DNA of 64,000 nucleotides. Origin: Microglena sp. YARC (taxonomy: Eukaryota; Chlorophyta; Chlorophyceae; Chlamydomonadales; Chlamydomonadaceae). How positions within the stretch are numbered: the stretch's first letter is position 1; every line of letters begins with the position of its first letter. The DNA lies in the NCBI GenBank assembly GCA_022414725.1, contig CM039467.1, forward strand, positions 18,446,864 through 18,510,863. The letters run 5' to 3'. Below the pieces are notes generated by a model, which saw nothing but the letters and a program-made list of their open reading frames with translations, ran no database searches and was not told the DNA's origin. Positions 40,914-54,403 of the stretch are shown here, one piece after another. The translations under genes were made by a program, and so were the position numbers.

Positions 40914-41270
40914 ATGTCTCAGCTGATGCTATTAACAAACACCCATGCGACCATGCACCAACACCGAGACGCACATTGGAGAAATGCAGTGTCTGTGTTA
41001 AACACAATCAGATACATTTACACACTTCCACCACCACTACACATTACCAAACTCGAATTCCTGTCCAGCCTCCCTACACTCATGTCCTATGAGCTTTACT
41101 TGAAACGCCATGTTCACGAGCTCGAGGACGTCCCATGCCTATCCCGAACACGTTGTCCAAGCGCCAGAGCTCTATCATACATGGCCCGATATGGTAGAAT
41201 GCGGGGCGTCTTGTGTGGACACACACCGAGGTCAGTGTGCATTGAGGCAAATCTTGGTGAGGACCTTTAA
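40914..41270 (+). CDS. Hypothetical protein
   Basis: A 118-residue frame contains HITKLEFLSSLPTLMSYELY and HELEDVPCLSRTRCP. No family was recognised. The frame is open with no other strong frame opposite it. Confidence 0.3.
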   Translation: MSQLMLLTNTHATMHQHRDAHWRNAVSVLNTIRYIYTLPPPLHITKLEFLSSLPTLMSYELYLKRHVHELEDVPCLSRTRCPSARALSYMARYGRMRGVLCGHTPRSVCIEANLGEDL

Positions 41271-44200
41271 CAAGCACCAATGAGGTGTTCCGCGTGGAAG
41301 AAGGCCTCCTAATCATCAAAATTAATAAATATACTGTGTGCTTTGTCAGGCAGCGCAGACATCCTCAAGATTCACCAAACACAGCAGCACTGCACTTTCA
41401 CAGCGAATGTGCTGATTCTGAAGCGCATTTGATGGGTATGAAAATTTTCTAAAGGGCCACAGCAACCTGGCGGCATCCGGACCGCGTCGATTCACAGAGC
41501 GCATCCGACCTACTCGCCATTCATGACGGAAAACCTGCGCCTCTTGTCGAGTCAGAGACCCCTGCCAAAAACATAGGGTGATAGTATTCTAACATCGTTT
41601 TTTTTATAACACCCACAATCCAAACACAGTTTAAGCGAGGACACCGATGAATACATCGACAGCCAAGGAACGACCCATGCATGTCTTTGCCAGCGGGGGA
41701 AGCCGCAACGGATTGCAAACAATAGTATAAACTCCCCCGGAACAGGGCAAAAGTCTTCGACCAACCAATCTTCCCGGCCTCCTGCGCCACCCTATCCCCG
41801 TTTCCGCAAGGCCTCCAACAGTCACATGAGCAAAGAACCCTATGCTGGCACAAGGCCAAGACGGCCCATTACCTTAGATACCATAAGTGTCGCGAGAAAC
41901 GCAACAATCACGAAACGTCCTGAACTTCCCATGCCACCTCCGATCCAGAACAGCTATTGCTCTTGAAACTGTGATTGCCGGCATCGTTTATAATTTAAGT
42001 TTTGTTTTTTGAGGAAGATTTCAGGTCCTTGTTTCCACATGTACCCTCGAGGAAAGCTGAAACCCCAAAAATGGTAAATCCACCGCACTTCAAAACGACT
42101 CTTATGTCGTGGAGACGCACAAGAAAAAAGAACGGTTACAAAGATCCAATGTTTGTTCAGCAACGGAAGCTTAGTTGATTTTTTTTTTTTTTTGCATTTT
42201 TCAAACAGTACTCACCAAGTAACTGGCCGTTCCTGTGGCCTCCTGGCCAACGATTATGACTGATGGTCACATGTGACTATTGTTACATTCAAGTGTTGTG
42301 AACGGGTTCTCATCAAGTGTTGCAACATATCATCACTTGACAAGCATGAGGTTATTGCTTGAATTTTTCATTCATTACCACGCATCGTTCTTTCCTCATC
42401 AGCACACCATACATCGGAAATCCCTTGTGAATGTAAGCCTCGTACACTATTCCCACGATACTTTGTCTTTATCCCAATCGTTGTGCTTGTTGGTTCTACG
42501 TTTACTAATGGACCCTACAGTGTACGGGCGATTCTCGGTACCTAAGGTAAGCAATCCATGTCTGAAGCATCGTTTTTGAAATACACAAATAAAAAACCCC
42601 TAAACACATTATCAGCAATGGACAAGCCGAAGAGGCTACGACTCAATATGACATTGACTCAGCCGCCGTACCCATTGACGCATCCATGAAGAACAAAACC
42701 ATGATGCCGAGAAGCAAGTGTCGTACCCGCCAATCTCCGAGATCAGCAGGAAGCGAATCATCTCCGAGAAGCCCTGTGATTCGCAACATCGTGCAATTGT
42801 TGTATGTGAAGTGTTTCCCGCATGATCAGCCCACCAACCGATCTCCAATCTGAAGTCCCCACTACCAACTGTCGGCACTCCATATGTCTTTATACTTCCT
42901 TCTCTCTGTCCCTAACAGTTGTTAGCAAAATGGAATTTTTCAGAAGATCTCGGGCTATTCTGACACACAATGCTTCGCATGTACTGGCAAAACACACACT
43001 CTTTAAAAGATTTGTATCGCATGTATGCGCGGCTGAATTCTTCCTCACATTGACTCGAAAGACAGGTCAGGGGTGAGCAATTATGTCGGTTAGTGTCTGT
43101 TGTCTTCCCCTATAATCGTTAATACATCACAATTTTGTCCCGCGTTAGCCTTGGTCAATCGAAATATTGAATCAACATAATCTCACATTCTCTTGATGTT
43201 TACAGTTGTTCTTCAAAACTTTTTTTCATTAACTATGTGCGCCAAAATATCATTACCATACGTATATGCCGCTTGTGGGTGCTAACAAACCTTCTCTCCA
43301 AAAGCTAGTGCGCCATTTACTTGTGCGATCGCTCTTCTTCATCTCTCGACTAATAGCGAAGGTCGGGTTCACTTGCATCAGATTTATTACTGGTCGTAGG
43401 GACGACCTCTTCCATATTTGCCCACAGTCAGCGCTCTTTCGTTTTGTGATGCGATAATAAAACTCGTATTGTTGTCTGGTTGTTGGTCGCCGATCATGAC
43501 AGTACTTAGCACTCGCTCAAGGGTGTACCCACACTCCAAAAGCGTGCGGTTTTTCAGTTTTGAGGTTTATTCCGCGATGCTGTAATGATTGTTTAACCCA
43601 TCTCATGGTAAATCCAGCTCCGGATGAGCCGATACGCTATAGGGCTATGTACCATCCAGTTGGCATTGCTTATGTCTATGAAAAGGTGAATTCTCCCCAG
43701 TAGTTGGGTTGCTGTGCAGTGCAATTCACGGATTGATCATCTTCACTCGCAGGTTCTACGATGAGTCTTTTCCATGTTGTCATCTTGCACGGACAAGGGA
43801 TGCTAGCCTCCATGGCCCAAGACCCTGTCCCCTCAAGTGAGAACTTCAAAGTTGCATCTGCAAGCGGAAACGTTGTAATATTGGGCTTCTTGGTGGTACA
43901 TGCTGCTGGGGTTCAACCTCTTGAATGTGCTTGATCGCATCTGTCATCTTAATTGCATCACCATCAGTGATAAGCAGCTAGACAACTTTTGCATGCAACC
44001 AGTTGTTGCTCTTAGCTCAACGTACAAGCCGGCACAAGCACGACATGTTTTGACGTGCTTATATCACCCATGCGCATATCACCTCAACAATTATATGAGC
44101 ACTAGATATGAGTTTCTTGACCTTCTTTTGTGCCGTGCGAGTTGTCTTCAACACAGGCAGACCTTATATGTATGTTGTGTTTGGGTTCTCCTGTTGTTAC

Positions 44201-45500
44201 TATCTTTTTGTGGTCTGTGCAGTTCACATACATATGCTTGAATTGCACACGTTCTTAGCAATAGTGTGGCGTGTTGATATGTCTGCTCGTGTCTTATTAG
44301 GGTAAAGTATTGTCGCACATCTGTTAAACATAGGGTATCGTATGCCAATCTTATTGAGCTGCTATGCCATTATTTCTTAGTTTATTATTTCTTTATCGTA
44401 GCCTGTTCCGCTGGGTTTGCCTGTTAATTGTGTGCGTTCCGTTACTAGTCTGCACAATCTGATAACCAGAGTGCCTATCATCTTTCTATCAGCCAACAAC
44501 AACTGCTTATAATTGAGTTATGCTCTCCGGGGCTACGCTTCAGTTCCGATCACGCTGTTGAGCCATTGTCTGTGAGTTACCGCTTGCTGCCTCCGCACCT
44601 AAGTTTTTACTCTTGATCTAGCTCGCTTCCTGTCCCTGCTATTCCTCCGGCACTTCTTCTAATTGATTCTTTTGTTGAAGTTTTCCGAGAGTAAGAGCTT
44701 CTTTCCGAGGTCTTCGGGGCCCATTTTATTGTCTCTTATGAAATATTTTTCTGAATTATCAGCTCCTCGTATGAGACGCAATTGACTCCGGAGTATAAAC
44801 AGTTCGCCCCATATCCGTTCTCTTATGTCGGCACACTTGCCTGTACAACACTTTGTGTCACGGACTCTCATATGCGAGCAGGAATCCGGCGCCATTCACG
44901 GAGCTAGATCAGATATTATTGGAGTGATGCAGGCATCTAGAATCAGCCCCAATTTCATTGCACACCCGCTTCAAACGAGCTACTTGACCCAATATTTTTT
45001 TATGCCCCGTGGATGGCGTTTGCATGGTGGTGACCGGCGCGGGGTCGCGCTTCTGGAGTCGGATCTATGACCATCCAAAAAAAGGTGAAAGTTGATTGAA
45101 ACTTTGTTTCGGCACCAAACAGCATTATTCCAAGAACACCCGTCTTGAGCTACCGCATGTCTGAGGGCAAAGGTGTTTCATCGCCTCTGCTGGTCTGTCA
45201 CACCTTATGTCATGCCACGTTGCAAGCTATCCTCCGGTGAAGGACTTTGCGAACCCATAAACTTGCTCTTTGGTTCCTGCACGATAATCTTCTACAAACC
45301 TCTGAAAGAGTTATCGCGAGTCGCATCACCATTGCCTTTGCGCGGCAAAACATAGGAGTACTGTGCCTTAACACATAGCTTCGGACCGACTTTCATTTCA
45401 TCGATCATTACGAGCATTTTACAATTAGACTATTATAATCAGCCTCCAAAATAGCGGGGTTGTCGTTTTTATGGTGCGGAATAGATAGCTTGTTTCAATA
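41271..45500. other. 4.2 kb without assigned genes; repeat G at 41,500-41,560
   Basis: A diverged repeat G (TTCATGACGGAAAACCTGCG) lies at the start. A minus-strand frame family at 41,560-42,000 includes FVIVAFLATLMVSKVMGRL, a possible signal or membrane helix. About 42,180-42,195 is a T run. A plus-strand frame at 43,900-44,241 ends in a hydrophobic VWVLLLLLSFCGLC. A minus-strand frame at 44,659-44,895 is polar (IWGELFILRSQLRLIRG). A solo TACAGTTGTTCTTC lies at 43,201. None was recognised as a family. Confidence 0.3.
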
Positions 45501-46500
45501 NNNNNNNNNNNNNNNNNNNNNNNNNNNNNNNNNNNNNNNNNNNNNNNNNNNNNNNNNNNNNNNNNNNNNNNNNNNNNNNNNNNNNNNNNNNNNNNNNNNN
45601 NNNNNNNNNNNNNNNNNNNNNNNNNNNNNNNNNNNNNNNNNNNNNNNNNNNNNNNNNNNNNNNNNNNNNNNNNNNNNNNNNNNNNNNNNNNNNNNNNNNN
45701 NNNNNNNNNNNNNNNNNNNNNNNNNNNNNNNNNNNNNNNNNNNNNNNNNNNNNNNNNNNNNNNNNNNNNNNNNNNNNNNNNNNNNNNNNNNNNNNNNNNN
45801 NNNNNNNNNNNNNNNNNNNNNNNNNNNNNNNNNNNNNNNNNNNNNNNNNNNNNNNNNNNNNNNNNNNNNNNNNNNNNNNNNNNNNNNNNNNNNNNNNNNN
45901 NNNNNNNNNNNNNNNNNNNNNNNNNNNNNNNNNNNNNNNNNNNNNNNNNNNNNNNNNNNNNNNNNNNNNNNNNNNNNNNNNNNNNNNNNNNNNNNNNNNN
46001 NNNNNNNNNNNNNNNNNNNNNNNNNNNNNNNNNNNNNNNNNNNNNNNNNNNNNNNNNNNNNNNNNNNNNNNNNNNNNNNNNNNNNNNNNNNNNNNNNNNN
46101 NNNNNNNNNNNNNNNNNNNNNNNNNNNNNNNNNNNNNNNNNNNNNNNNNNNNNNNNNNNNNNNNNNNNNNNNNNNNNNNNNNNNNNNNNNNNNNNNNNNN
46201 NNNNNNNNNNNNNNNNNNNNNNNNNNNNNNNNNNNNNNNNNNNNNNNNNNNNNNNNNNNNNNNNNNNNNNNNNNNNNNNNNNNNNNNNNNNNNNNNNNNN
46301 NNNNNNNNNNNNNNNNNNNNNNNNNNNNNNNNNNNNNNNNNNNNNNNNNNNNNNNNNNNNNNNNNNNNNNNNNNNNNNNNNNNNNNNNNNNNNNNNNNNN
46401 NNNNNNNNNNNNNNNNNNNNNNNNNNNNNNNNNNNNNNNNNNNNNNNNNNNNNNNNNNNNNNNNNNNNNNNNNNNNNNNNNNNNNNNNNNNNNNNNNNNN
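45501..46500. other. Assembly gap, 1,000 N
   Basis: Exactly 1,000 N, so the true gap size is probably arbitrary. It separates the virus-like island from the satellite and host-gene side. Frames running through it are meaningless. Confidence 0.99.
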
Positions 46501-49500
46501 ATTTTGGAATTTTGAATTTGATGGAAATGTTACTCTCACCTGTTTCAATTCGAGCCAGACACCATATGCCAGGGTGCCCATTAGGTAGGTTGAACTCAGC
46601 GAATGACGAATTTGAAATGAATTTGAATGGAAAATTACTCTCACCTCGTTTTCAATTCGAGCCAAGACACCATATGACCAGGGATGCCCTTAGCTAGGTT
46701 GAACTCAGCGAATGACGAATTTGAATTTTGAATTTAATTGGAAAAATGTTACCTCTCACCTTGTTTTTCAATTCGAGCCAAGACACCATATGCCAGGGTG
46801 CCTTAGCTAGGTTGAACTCAGCGAATGACGAATTTGAATTGATTTGAATTTGAATGGAAAATGTTTACTCTCACCTGTTTTCAATTCGAGCCAAGACACC
46901 ACTATATGCCAGGTGCCCTTAGCTAGGTTGAACTTCATGCGAATACGAATTTGAATTTGAATTGAATGGAAATGTTATCTCACCTGATTTTCAATGGGCC
47001 AAACACATATGCCAGTGCCTTAGCTAGGTTGAACTCAGCCGAATGACGATTTGAATTGAAGAATGGAAAAATGTTTACTCTCACCTGTTTTCCAATCGGG
47101 CCCAAAGACACCATATGCCAGGGTGCCCTGTAGCATAGGTTGAACTCAGCGAATACACAAATTTTGAATTTGAAGAAAATGTTACTCTCACCTGTTTCAA
47201 TTCGAGGCAGGACCCCATATGCCAGGGTGCCCCTTAGCTAGGTTGAACTCAGCGAATTGACGGAATTTTGAATTTTGAATTTGAATGGAAAATGTTACTC
47301 TCACCTGTTTTCAATTCGAGCCAAGGACACCATATGCAGGGTGCCCTTAGGTAGGTGAAACTCAGCGAATGACGAATTTTGAATTGAAATTTGAATGGGA
47401 AAAATGTTACTCTCACCTGTTTTCAAGTTCGAGCCAAGACACCATATGCCAGCGGTGCCCTTAGCTAGGTTGAACTCAGCGAATGACGAATTTGAATTTG
47501 AATTTGAATGGAAAATGTTACTCTCACCTGTTTTTCAATTCGAAGCCAAGGACAACCATATGCCAGGGTGCCCTTAGCTAGGTTTGAATCAGCGAATGTA
47601 CGAATTTGATTTGGAATGGAAAATGTTACTCTCACCTGTTTTCAATTCGAGCCAAGGACACCAATTATGGGCCAGGGTGCCCTTACTAGTTCGAACTCAG
47701 CGAATGCACGAATTTTGCAATTTACTGGAAAATGTTACTCTCACCTGTTTTCAATTCGAGCCCAAAGACACCAGTATGCCAGGTGCCCTTAGCTAGGTAC
47801 TCATGCGAATGACGAATTTTGAATTTGAATTCTGAATGGAAAATGTACTCCACCTGGTTCAATTCGGGCCAAGACAACCATATGCGGGGTGCCCTTAGCT
47901 AGGTTGAACTCAGCGAATGCACGAATTTTGATTTTGTATTGAATGGAAAAATGTTACTCTCACCTGTTTTCAATTCGAAGCCAAAGACACCTATGCCAGG
48001 GTGCCTTACTAGGTTAACTCAGCGAATGACGAATTTGAATTTGAATTGAATGGGACAAAGTTACTCTCACCTGTTTTCAATTCGAGCCAAGACACCATCT
48101 GCCAGGGTGCCCTTAGCTACGTTGAACTCAGCGAATGAACGAATTTGAATTTGAATTTGAATGGAAATTTACTCTACCTGTTTTCAATTCGAGCAAGACA
48201 CAGTTATGCAGGGGTCCCCTATACGTAGGTTGAACTCATCAAAATGACCGAATTGAATTTGAATTTGAATGGAAAATGTTACGCTCAACCTGTTTTCCAA
48301 TTCGAGCCAACACATATGCCAGGGTGCCTTAGCTAGGCTTGAAACTCATCCCGCAATGACGAATTTGAATATTGAATTTGAATGGAAAATGTTACTCTCA
48401 CCTGTTTTCAATCGAGCCAAGACACCGCCAAACACCACTCCAGGGTGCTTAGCTAGGGAACTCTACCGCGAATGAACCCGATTTAGGAATTGAACATTTG
48501 AAATGAAACATGTAACTACTCCACACTGTTTTCAAATTCGAGCCAAGACACCATATACCCCTCAGGTCGCCCTTAGGAATAGGTTAACTCAAGCGAATGA
48601 ACTTCGAATTTTACGACAGAATTTGAATGAGAAATGTTACTCTCACCTATGTTTTCAATTCGATGCCAAGACACCATTATGCCAGGCGTGCCCCTAGCTA
48701 GACACGAGACATATTGACGACATGAATGCCCTGTTACTAGCTCCCCTGTTACTTCGAAAATTTACTCATAGACACAAACGCCCCATTTTCGAACGAATAG
48801 CCAAACACATTGATTAAGAATAGGAGCCCAACCACTCACACACGAGGAAAAGTATATGGGCAGCTGAAGCTTAGCTCTCAGACATGCAATTTGAATGAAT
48901 TTGAATGGAAAAGTGTTACTCTCACCTGTTTTTTCAATTCGAGCCCAAGCACACCATATGCCAGAAGGTGCCCTTAGCTAGGTTGAACTCAGCGAATGAC
49001 GAAAATTTGAAATTTGAATTTGAATGGAAAATGTTACTCTCACCTGTTTTCAATTCGAGCCAAGACACCATATGCCAGGGTGCCCTTAGCTAGGTTGAAC
49101 TCAGCGAATGACGAATTTGAATTTGAATTTGAATGGAAAATGTTACTACTCACCTGTTTTCAATTCGACCCAAGACACCATATGCCAGGGTGCCCTTAGC
49201 TAGGTTGAACTCAGCGAATGACGAATTTGAATTTGAATTTGAATGGAAAATGTTACTCTCACCTGTTTTCAATTCGGGCCAAGACACCATATGCCAGGGT
49301 TTGCCCTTAGCTAGGTCATTAGAACTCAGCACGAATGACGAATTTGAATTTGAATTTGAATGGAAAATGTTACTCTCACCTGTTTTCAATTCGAGCCAAG
49401 ACACCATATCCAGCCTTGCCCTTAGCTAGGTTAAACTCAGCGAACATGACGAATTTGAATTGAATTATGAATGAAAATGTTACTCTCACCTCTGTTTTCA

Positions 49501-52500
49501 AAGACAACCGATACCCAACCACAAACATCGACCAGCCCAAGACGAGGTTGAACCATATGCCAGGGTGCAAAATGTTTACCATTACATTATCTTCCAACAT
49601 TCGCCACAGACACCACCTAGGTTGAAACCTCATAACAAATGACGAATCCTACTGCGAATGACCCATGTGTCTCTCAATTCGAGCCAAAGACACCATGAAT
49701 TTGAATTGAATGAATGGAAAAAATGTTAACATCACCCACTCAAACCCCTAGGATAATTTCATTGGCCTTACTGGTGACTGTTTTCAATGACGACTGTGTG
49801 CGACATTTGACATTTGTTTGACACTTTCAAATCGAGCCCCAAGACACCAATACCCACCACCACCTGCCAGTGCCCCTTAGCTAGGTTGAACTCAGCTGAC
49901 GACTTGCCAGGGTGATTAAGCTTTTTCAAAGCAGCCACTTGAAATGCAATTTCGAAATCCTCGCGATAATCCACGTCAGTATCTCTCACCTGTTTCGAGC
50001 CAAGACACATATGCCAGGTGCCTTAGCAGGTTCGAAACTCAAGCGAATGACGAATTTGAATTTGAATTGAATGGAAAATGTTACTCACAACCTCACGCTG
50101 TTTTCAATTCGAAGAGAACAAGACACCATATGCCAGGGTGCCCTTAGCTAGGTGGAACATCAGCGAATGACGAATTTTTGAATTCTGAATTTGAATGGAA
50201 AAATGTTACTCACCACCTGTTTCAATTCGAGCCAAGACACACCATATGCCAGGAAAGGTGCACCTATAGCTAGGTTGAAACTCAGCGAATGAATTTTGAA
50301 TTTGAATGAAAATGTTACGAATTTGAATTTGAATGAATGCGAAAAATGTTACTTCACTCCTTCGATCAGCGAAAGACAATTCGACCAGATAGTAGGTTAA
50401 TCTAAAACACAACAAAAAAAAACAAAAAAATCACAAAAAAATGACCTTTGAATTTTTTCGCTCTCACATCGGAGGGAAACTCAGCGAATGACGATTTGAA
50501 TTTGAATTTGAATGGAAAAATTGTCATCCACTCACAAACCAAAACAAACCACCACCAACAAATCTACCACACCTAGGGCGCATTAGTATTGAACCAACTT
50601 ACTCCACAAGCAACCACATCACCACAAAAAAACACATAACCAATGTTTTTCAATTCAGACCAGTTCACCATCACAGAGAAATGAGAATTATGATAAACAT
50701 AATAGAATTAATCGCCCATTTTCAATTCGACGCCAAGACACCCACCAACACAAAACACACCAACAAAAAACTGATAGCTGCCCTATAAAGACTAGATGCT
50801 CGGTTAATCTCACCTGTTTTTTGAAAAAAATGTTACTCTCACCTGTTTTCAATTCGAAAGCCAAGACACCATATGCCAGGGTGCCTTAGCTAGGTTGAAC
50901 TCAGCGAATGACGAATTGAATTTGAATTTGAATTTGAATGGAAAATGTTACTCTCACCTGTTTTCAATTCGAGCCAAGACACCATATGCCAGGGTCGTGC
51001 CCTTAGCTAGGTTGAACTCAGCGAATGAACGAATTTGAATTTGAATTTGAATGGAAAATGTTACTCTCACCTGTTTTCAATTCGAGCCAAGACACCATAT
51101 GCCAGGGTGCCCTTAGCTAGGTTGAACTCAGCGAATGACGAATTGAATGAATTTGAATTTGAATGGAAAATGTTACTCTCACCTGTTTTCAATTCGGGCC
51201 AAGACACCATATGCCAGGGTGCCCTTAGCTAGGTTGAACTCAGCGAATGACGAATTTGAATTTGAATTTGAATGGAAAATGTTACTCTCACCTGTTTTCA
51301 ATTCGAGCCAAGACACCATATGCCAGGGTGCCCTTAGCTAGGTTGAAACTCAGCGAATGACGAATTTGAATTTGAATTTTGGGAATGAAAATGTTACTCT
51401 CACTGTTTTTCAATTCGAAGCCAAGACACCATATGCAGGGCAGGGTGCCCTTAGCTAGGAAGGCACCAATTGCCAACTCAGCGAATGACGAATTTGAATT
51501 TGAATTTGAATGGAAAATGTTACTCTCACCTGTTTTCAATTCGAGCCAAGACACCATATGCCAGGGTGCCCTTAGCTAGGTTGAACTACTCAATTCGCCA
51601 AGAACCATGAGGGGCGAGGTTAATCAGCGGATGACGAATTTGAATTTGAATTTGAATTTGAATGGAAAATGTTACTCTCACCTGTTTTCAATTCGAGCCA
51701 AGACACCATATGCCAGGGTGCCCTTAGCTAGGTTGAACTCAGCGAATGACGAATTTGAATTTGAATTTGAATTTGAATGGAAAAATGTTTACTCTCACCT
51801 GTTTTCAAATTCGACCAAGACACCATATGCCAGGGTGCCCTTAGCTAGGTTGAACTCAGCGAATGACGAATTTGAATTTGATTTGAATTTGTTTCAATTC
51901 GGAAAACCATGTTTCTCTCACGAATACGAATTTGAATTTGAATTTACTCTCACCTGTTTCAATTCGAGCCAAGACACCATATGCCAGGGTGCCCTTAGCT
52001 AGGTGAAACTCAGCGAATGACGAATTTGAATTTGAATGAATTTTGAATGGAAACACCATGTTACTAGGTAACTCACCCGAATGTTTTTCAATTCGAGCCA
52101 AGACCACCATAACTGCCAGGAAGTTTGCCCTTAGCTAGGTTGAACTCAGCGAATGACGAATTTGAATTTGAATTTGAATGGAAAATGTTACTCTCACCTG
52201 TTTTCAATTCGAGCCAAGACACCATATGCCAGGGTGCCCTTAGCTAGGTTGAACTCAGAATGACGAATTTGAAATTTGAATTTTGAATGAAAAATGTTAC
52301 TCTCACCTGTTTTCAATTCGAGCCAAGACACCATATGCCAGGGTGCCCTTAGCTAGGTTGAACTCAGCAAATGACGAATTTGAATTTGAATTTGAATGGA
52401 AAATGTTACTCTCACCTGTTTTCAATTCGAGCCAAGACACCATATGCCAGGGTGCCCTTAGCTAGGTTGAACTCAGCGAATGACGAATTTGAATTTGAAT

Positions 52501-52660
52501 TTGAATGGAAAATGTTACTCTCACCTGTTTTCAATTTGAGCCAAGACTCCGTCTGCCAGGGTGCTCTTGGCTAGGTTGAACTCAGCAAGTGACGAATTTG
52601 GATTTGAATTTGAACTTGAATTTGAAATGTCACTCTCACCTGTTTTCAATTTGAGCCTAG
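46501..52660 (-). repeat. 109-bp satellite built from an exon end, splice donor and intron start
   Basis: Roughly 45-50 head-to-tail units. Read on the minus strand each unit codes FNLAKGTLAYGVLARIEN, then AACAG|GTGAGAGTAAC (exon end and splice donor), CATTTTCCATTC, (AAATTC)3 and CGTCATTCGCTGAG before the next unit. The exon part is 56 bp and the intron part 53 bp. The same exon end exists in full at 54,404-54,615. Units at 50,830-52,560 are almost identical, while those at 46,501-50,800 carry many 1-base indels and two scrambled stretches (48,700-48,890 and 49,500-50,830). Confidence 0.85.
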
Positions 52661-52665
52661 ACTCC

Positions 52666-53454
52666 GGGCCTGTTTCCACATGAGTTAGGAAAGTTATAGT
52701 TCCGGTACACCGGCAATACAGAATAGAAGCGCAGTTCTGATAACTTACCGTAAAACGGCATGTGGAAACACGAGCCCAGTTATCTCGCCGGACAGCCTGG
52801 ACAACCAACAAATGTTCAATCAGCTCTCTAATTCGTTCACCAGGAAATTGTTCTTTCCTCATTTATCCTTCGCACGTCTTGCTTTTTAACCTGGCCTTCT
52901 GTCGTCGCGAAAATGCAAGACAACGTCAACTTATTTCTGCAACTGTCAAATTGAAGGTTGATGCAAAGGCCGGAAGGCACCGATCAAGGAATAGCAAGCA
53001 CGCAGGGGTCTATGCAGTGGACTCGCCTGACTAGCGCTCGCTGCCGGGACGATGAAAGGATTGAAGGCTGAGCTGGCTGGTTCCGGAACTATCGGCAGGC
53101 CGGGCAGGCCCCAGTTCCAGTGTTTTCCATGTTTGCAAGCCCGCTGCGAATGCTCGGGGTGATTAAAATTAAACTCAATCGTAATCTAGCCTAATCCCGA
53201 GGCTAATCTGCAGATATCCAAACAGCTCGCAGCTTTTAAAAACCATCGACGTGGCACCTCCGGATCCTACGTGGCACATAACTGCCAGCGTAGTTATCAT
53301 AACGGAGCCCCCCCACCTCCGTTCCATAACCACGCTCGCAGTTAAGGGTTTAGCCAGAAGATTTACCCTAAACTGTGCTGGCGTTCGAGTGTTTCTGACT
53401 GTTATGCAAGTTATGACTAATAACTGCGCTCATAACTCATGTTGAAACAGGCCC
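52666..53454. mobile_element. DNA-transposon-like insertion in the satellite (789 bp)
   Basis: Inverted ends GGGCCTGTTTCCACATGAGT and ACTCATGTTGAAACAGGCCC bracket DNA unlike the satellite, and satellite sequence resumes on both sides (GACTCC then TTCGTATGCC). The GGGCCTGTTT start resembles PIF/Harbinger ends. The target duplication is not clear (perhaps CTCCG/CTTCG). No transposase is encoded, so it is non-autonomous. Confidence 0.65.
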
Positions 53455-54400
53455 TTCGTATGCCAGGGTGCTCATGGCTAGGTTAAACTCGGCAAGTGAC
53501 AAATTTGCATTTGAAATATTACTCACCTGTTTTCAATTTGAGCCAAGGCGCCGTATGCCAGGGTGCTCAGACATGGATTCTCCCCACGCTAAATGTAGCG
53601 ATCGCTAGTTTTGACCCTGTTTTAGCAAAATTATCGCTGTAAAAAAAAAAGAACCCCCCCCCCCCCCCCCCCCCCCCTTAATGGCCCTGAATGGCTTTAA
53701 TAGCTACCAAAAGGTAATGAAGCCGTAAAAGCTATAAGAAGCACTAAAACGCTTTCCCTGGAGGAGACCTTGAACCATAAACCAAGAAAAAATCCACTTT
53801 CAGATTTGATAAAGTGTCACTGTGCTCAGAGCGGTTGGACATGATCCTGGCATAGTACCACACACACACATACAATACAACTCATAATTGATGCGCATCC
53901 CTTTACAGACAGTGGCCCTCACCACCACAACCCCATCCCCACCCCCATGTTCACCTGTTTTTAATTTGAGCCAAAACACTGTAGGCCAGGGTGCTCTTAG
54001 CTAGGTTGAACTCGGCAAGTGAGGGATTTGAATTTGAATTTGAATTTGAATTTGAATTTTTACTCACATATTTTCAATTTGAGCCAAAACTCCGTATGCC
54101 AGGGTGCTCTTAGCTTGGCTGAACTCGGCAAGTGAGGGATTTTTATTTGTTTTTGAATTTGAATTTGAATTTGAAAATTACTCACCTATTTTCAATTTGA
54201 GCCAAGACACTGTATGCCAGGGTGCTCTTAGCTAGGTTGAACTTGGCAAATGACGAATTTGGATTTGAATTTGAATTTAAAATGTTACTCTCACCTGTTT
54301 TCAAGTTGAGCCAAGACTCTATATGCTAGGGTGCTCTTAGCTAGGTTGAACTCGCATGGTAAGGAATTTGAATTTGAATTTGAATATGAATAGTTACTCT
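53455..54400 (-). repeat. Diverged satellite units and partial exon copies
   Basis: Older versions of the 109-bp unit (TTTGAGCCAAGACTCCGTATG, GGGTGCTCTTAGCTAGG) with longer GAATTT runs. At 53,643-53,678 there is an A run then a long C run. At 53,820-53,925 a broken copy of the GGACATGATGGTGGCATCG exon stretch occurs. Divergence rises with distance from 52 kb. Confidence 0.7.
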
Positions 54401-54403
54401 CAC

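Noticed and set aside
43900..44241. Membrane protein gene
   Set aside because: One hydrophobic stretch at the C-terminus, no homologous pattern and no supporting context, so it is listed only within the unassigned region.
1..45500. Confirmed integrated giant virus
   Set aside because: No hallmark gene (major capsid, DNA polymerase B, packaging ATPase, primase-helicase) could be read. The gene set and style fit, but host or transposon origin of each gene remains possible.
45460..46665. Frames of 351 and 398 codons
   Set aside because: They run through the 1,000 N gap and contain almost only unknown residues.
49133..52574. Many 60-130 codon frames in the satellite, such as FEWKMLLSPVFNSSQ
   Set aside because: These are plus-strand shadows of the 109-bp unit. 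The biologically sensible reading is minus strand, ending at the splice donor. The 109-bp period shifts frame each unit.
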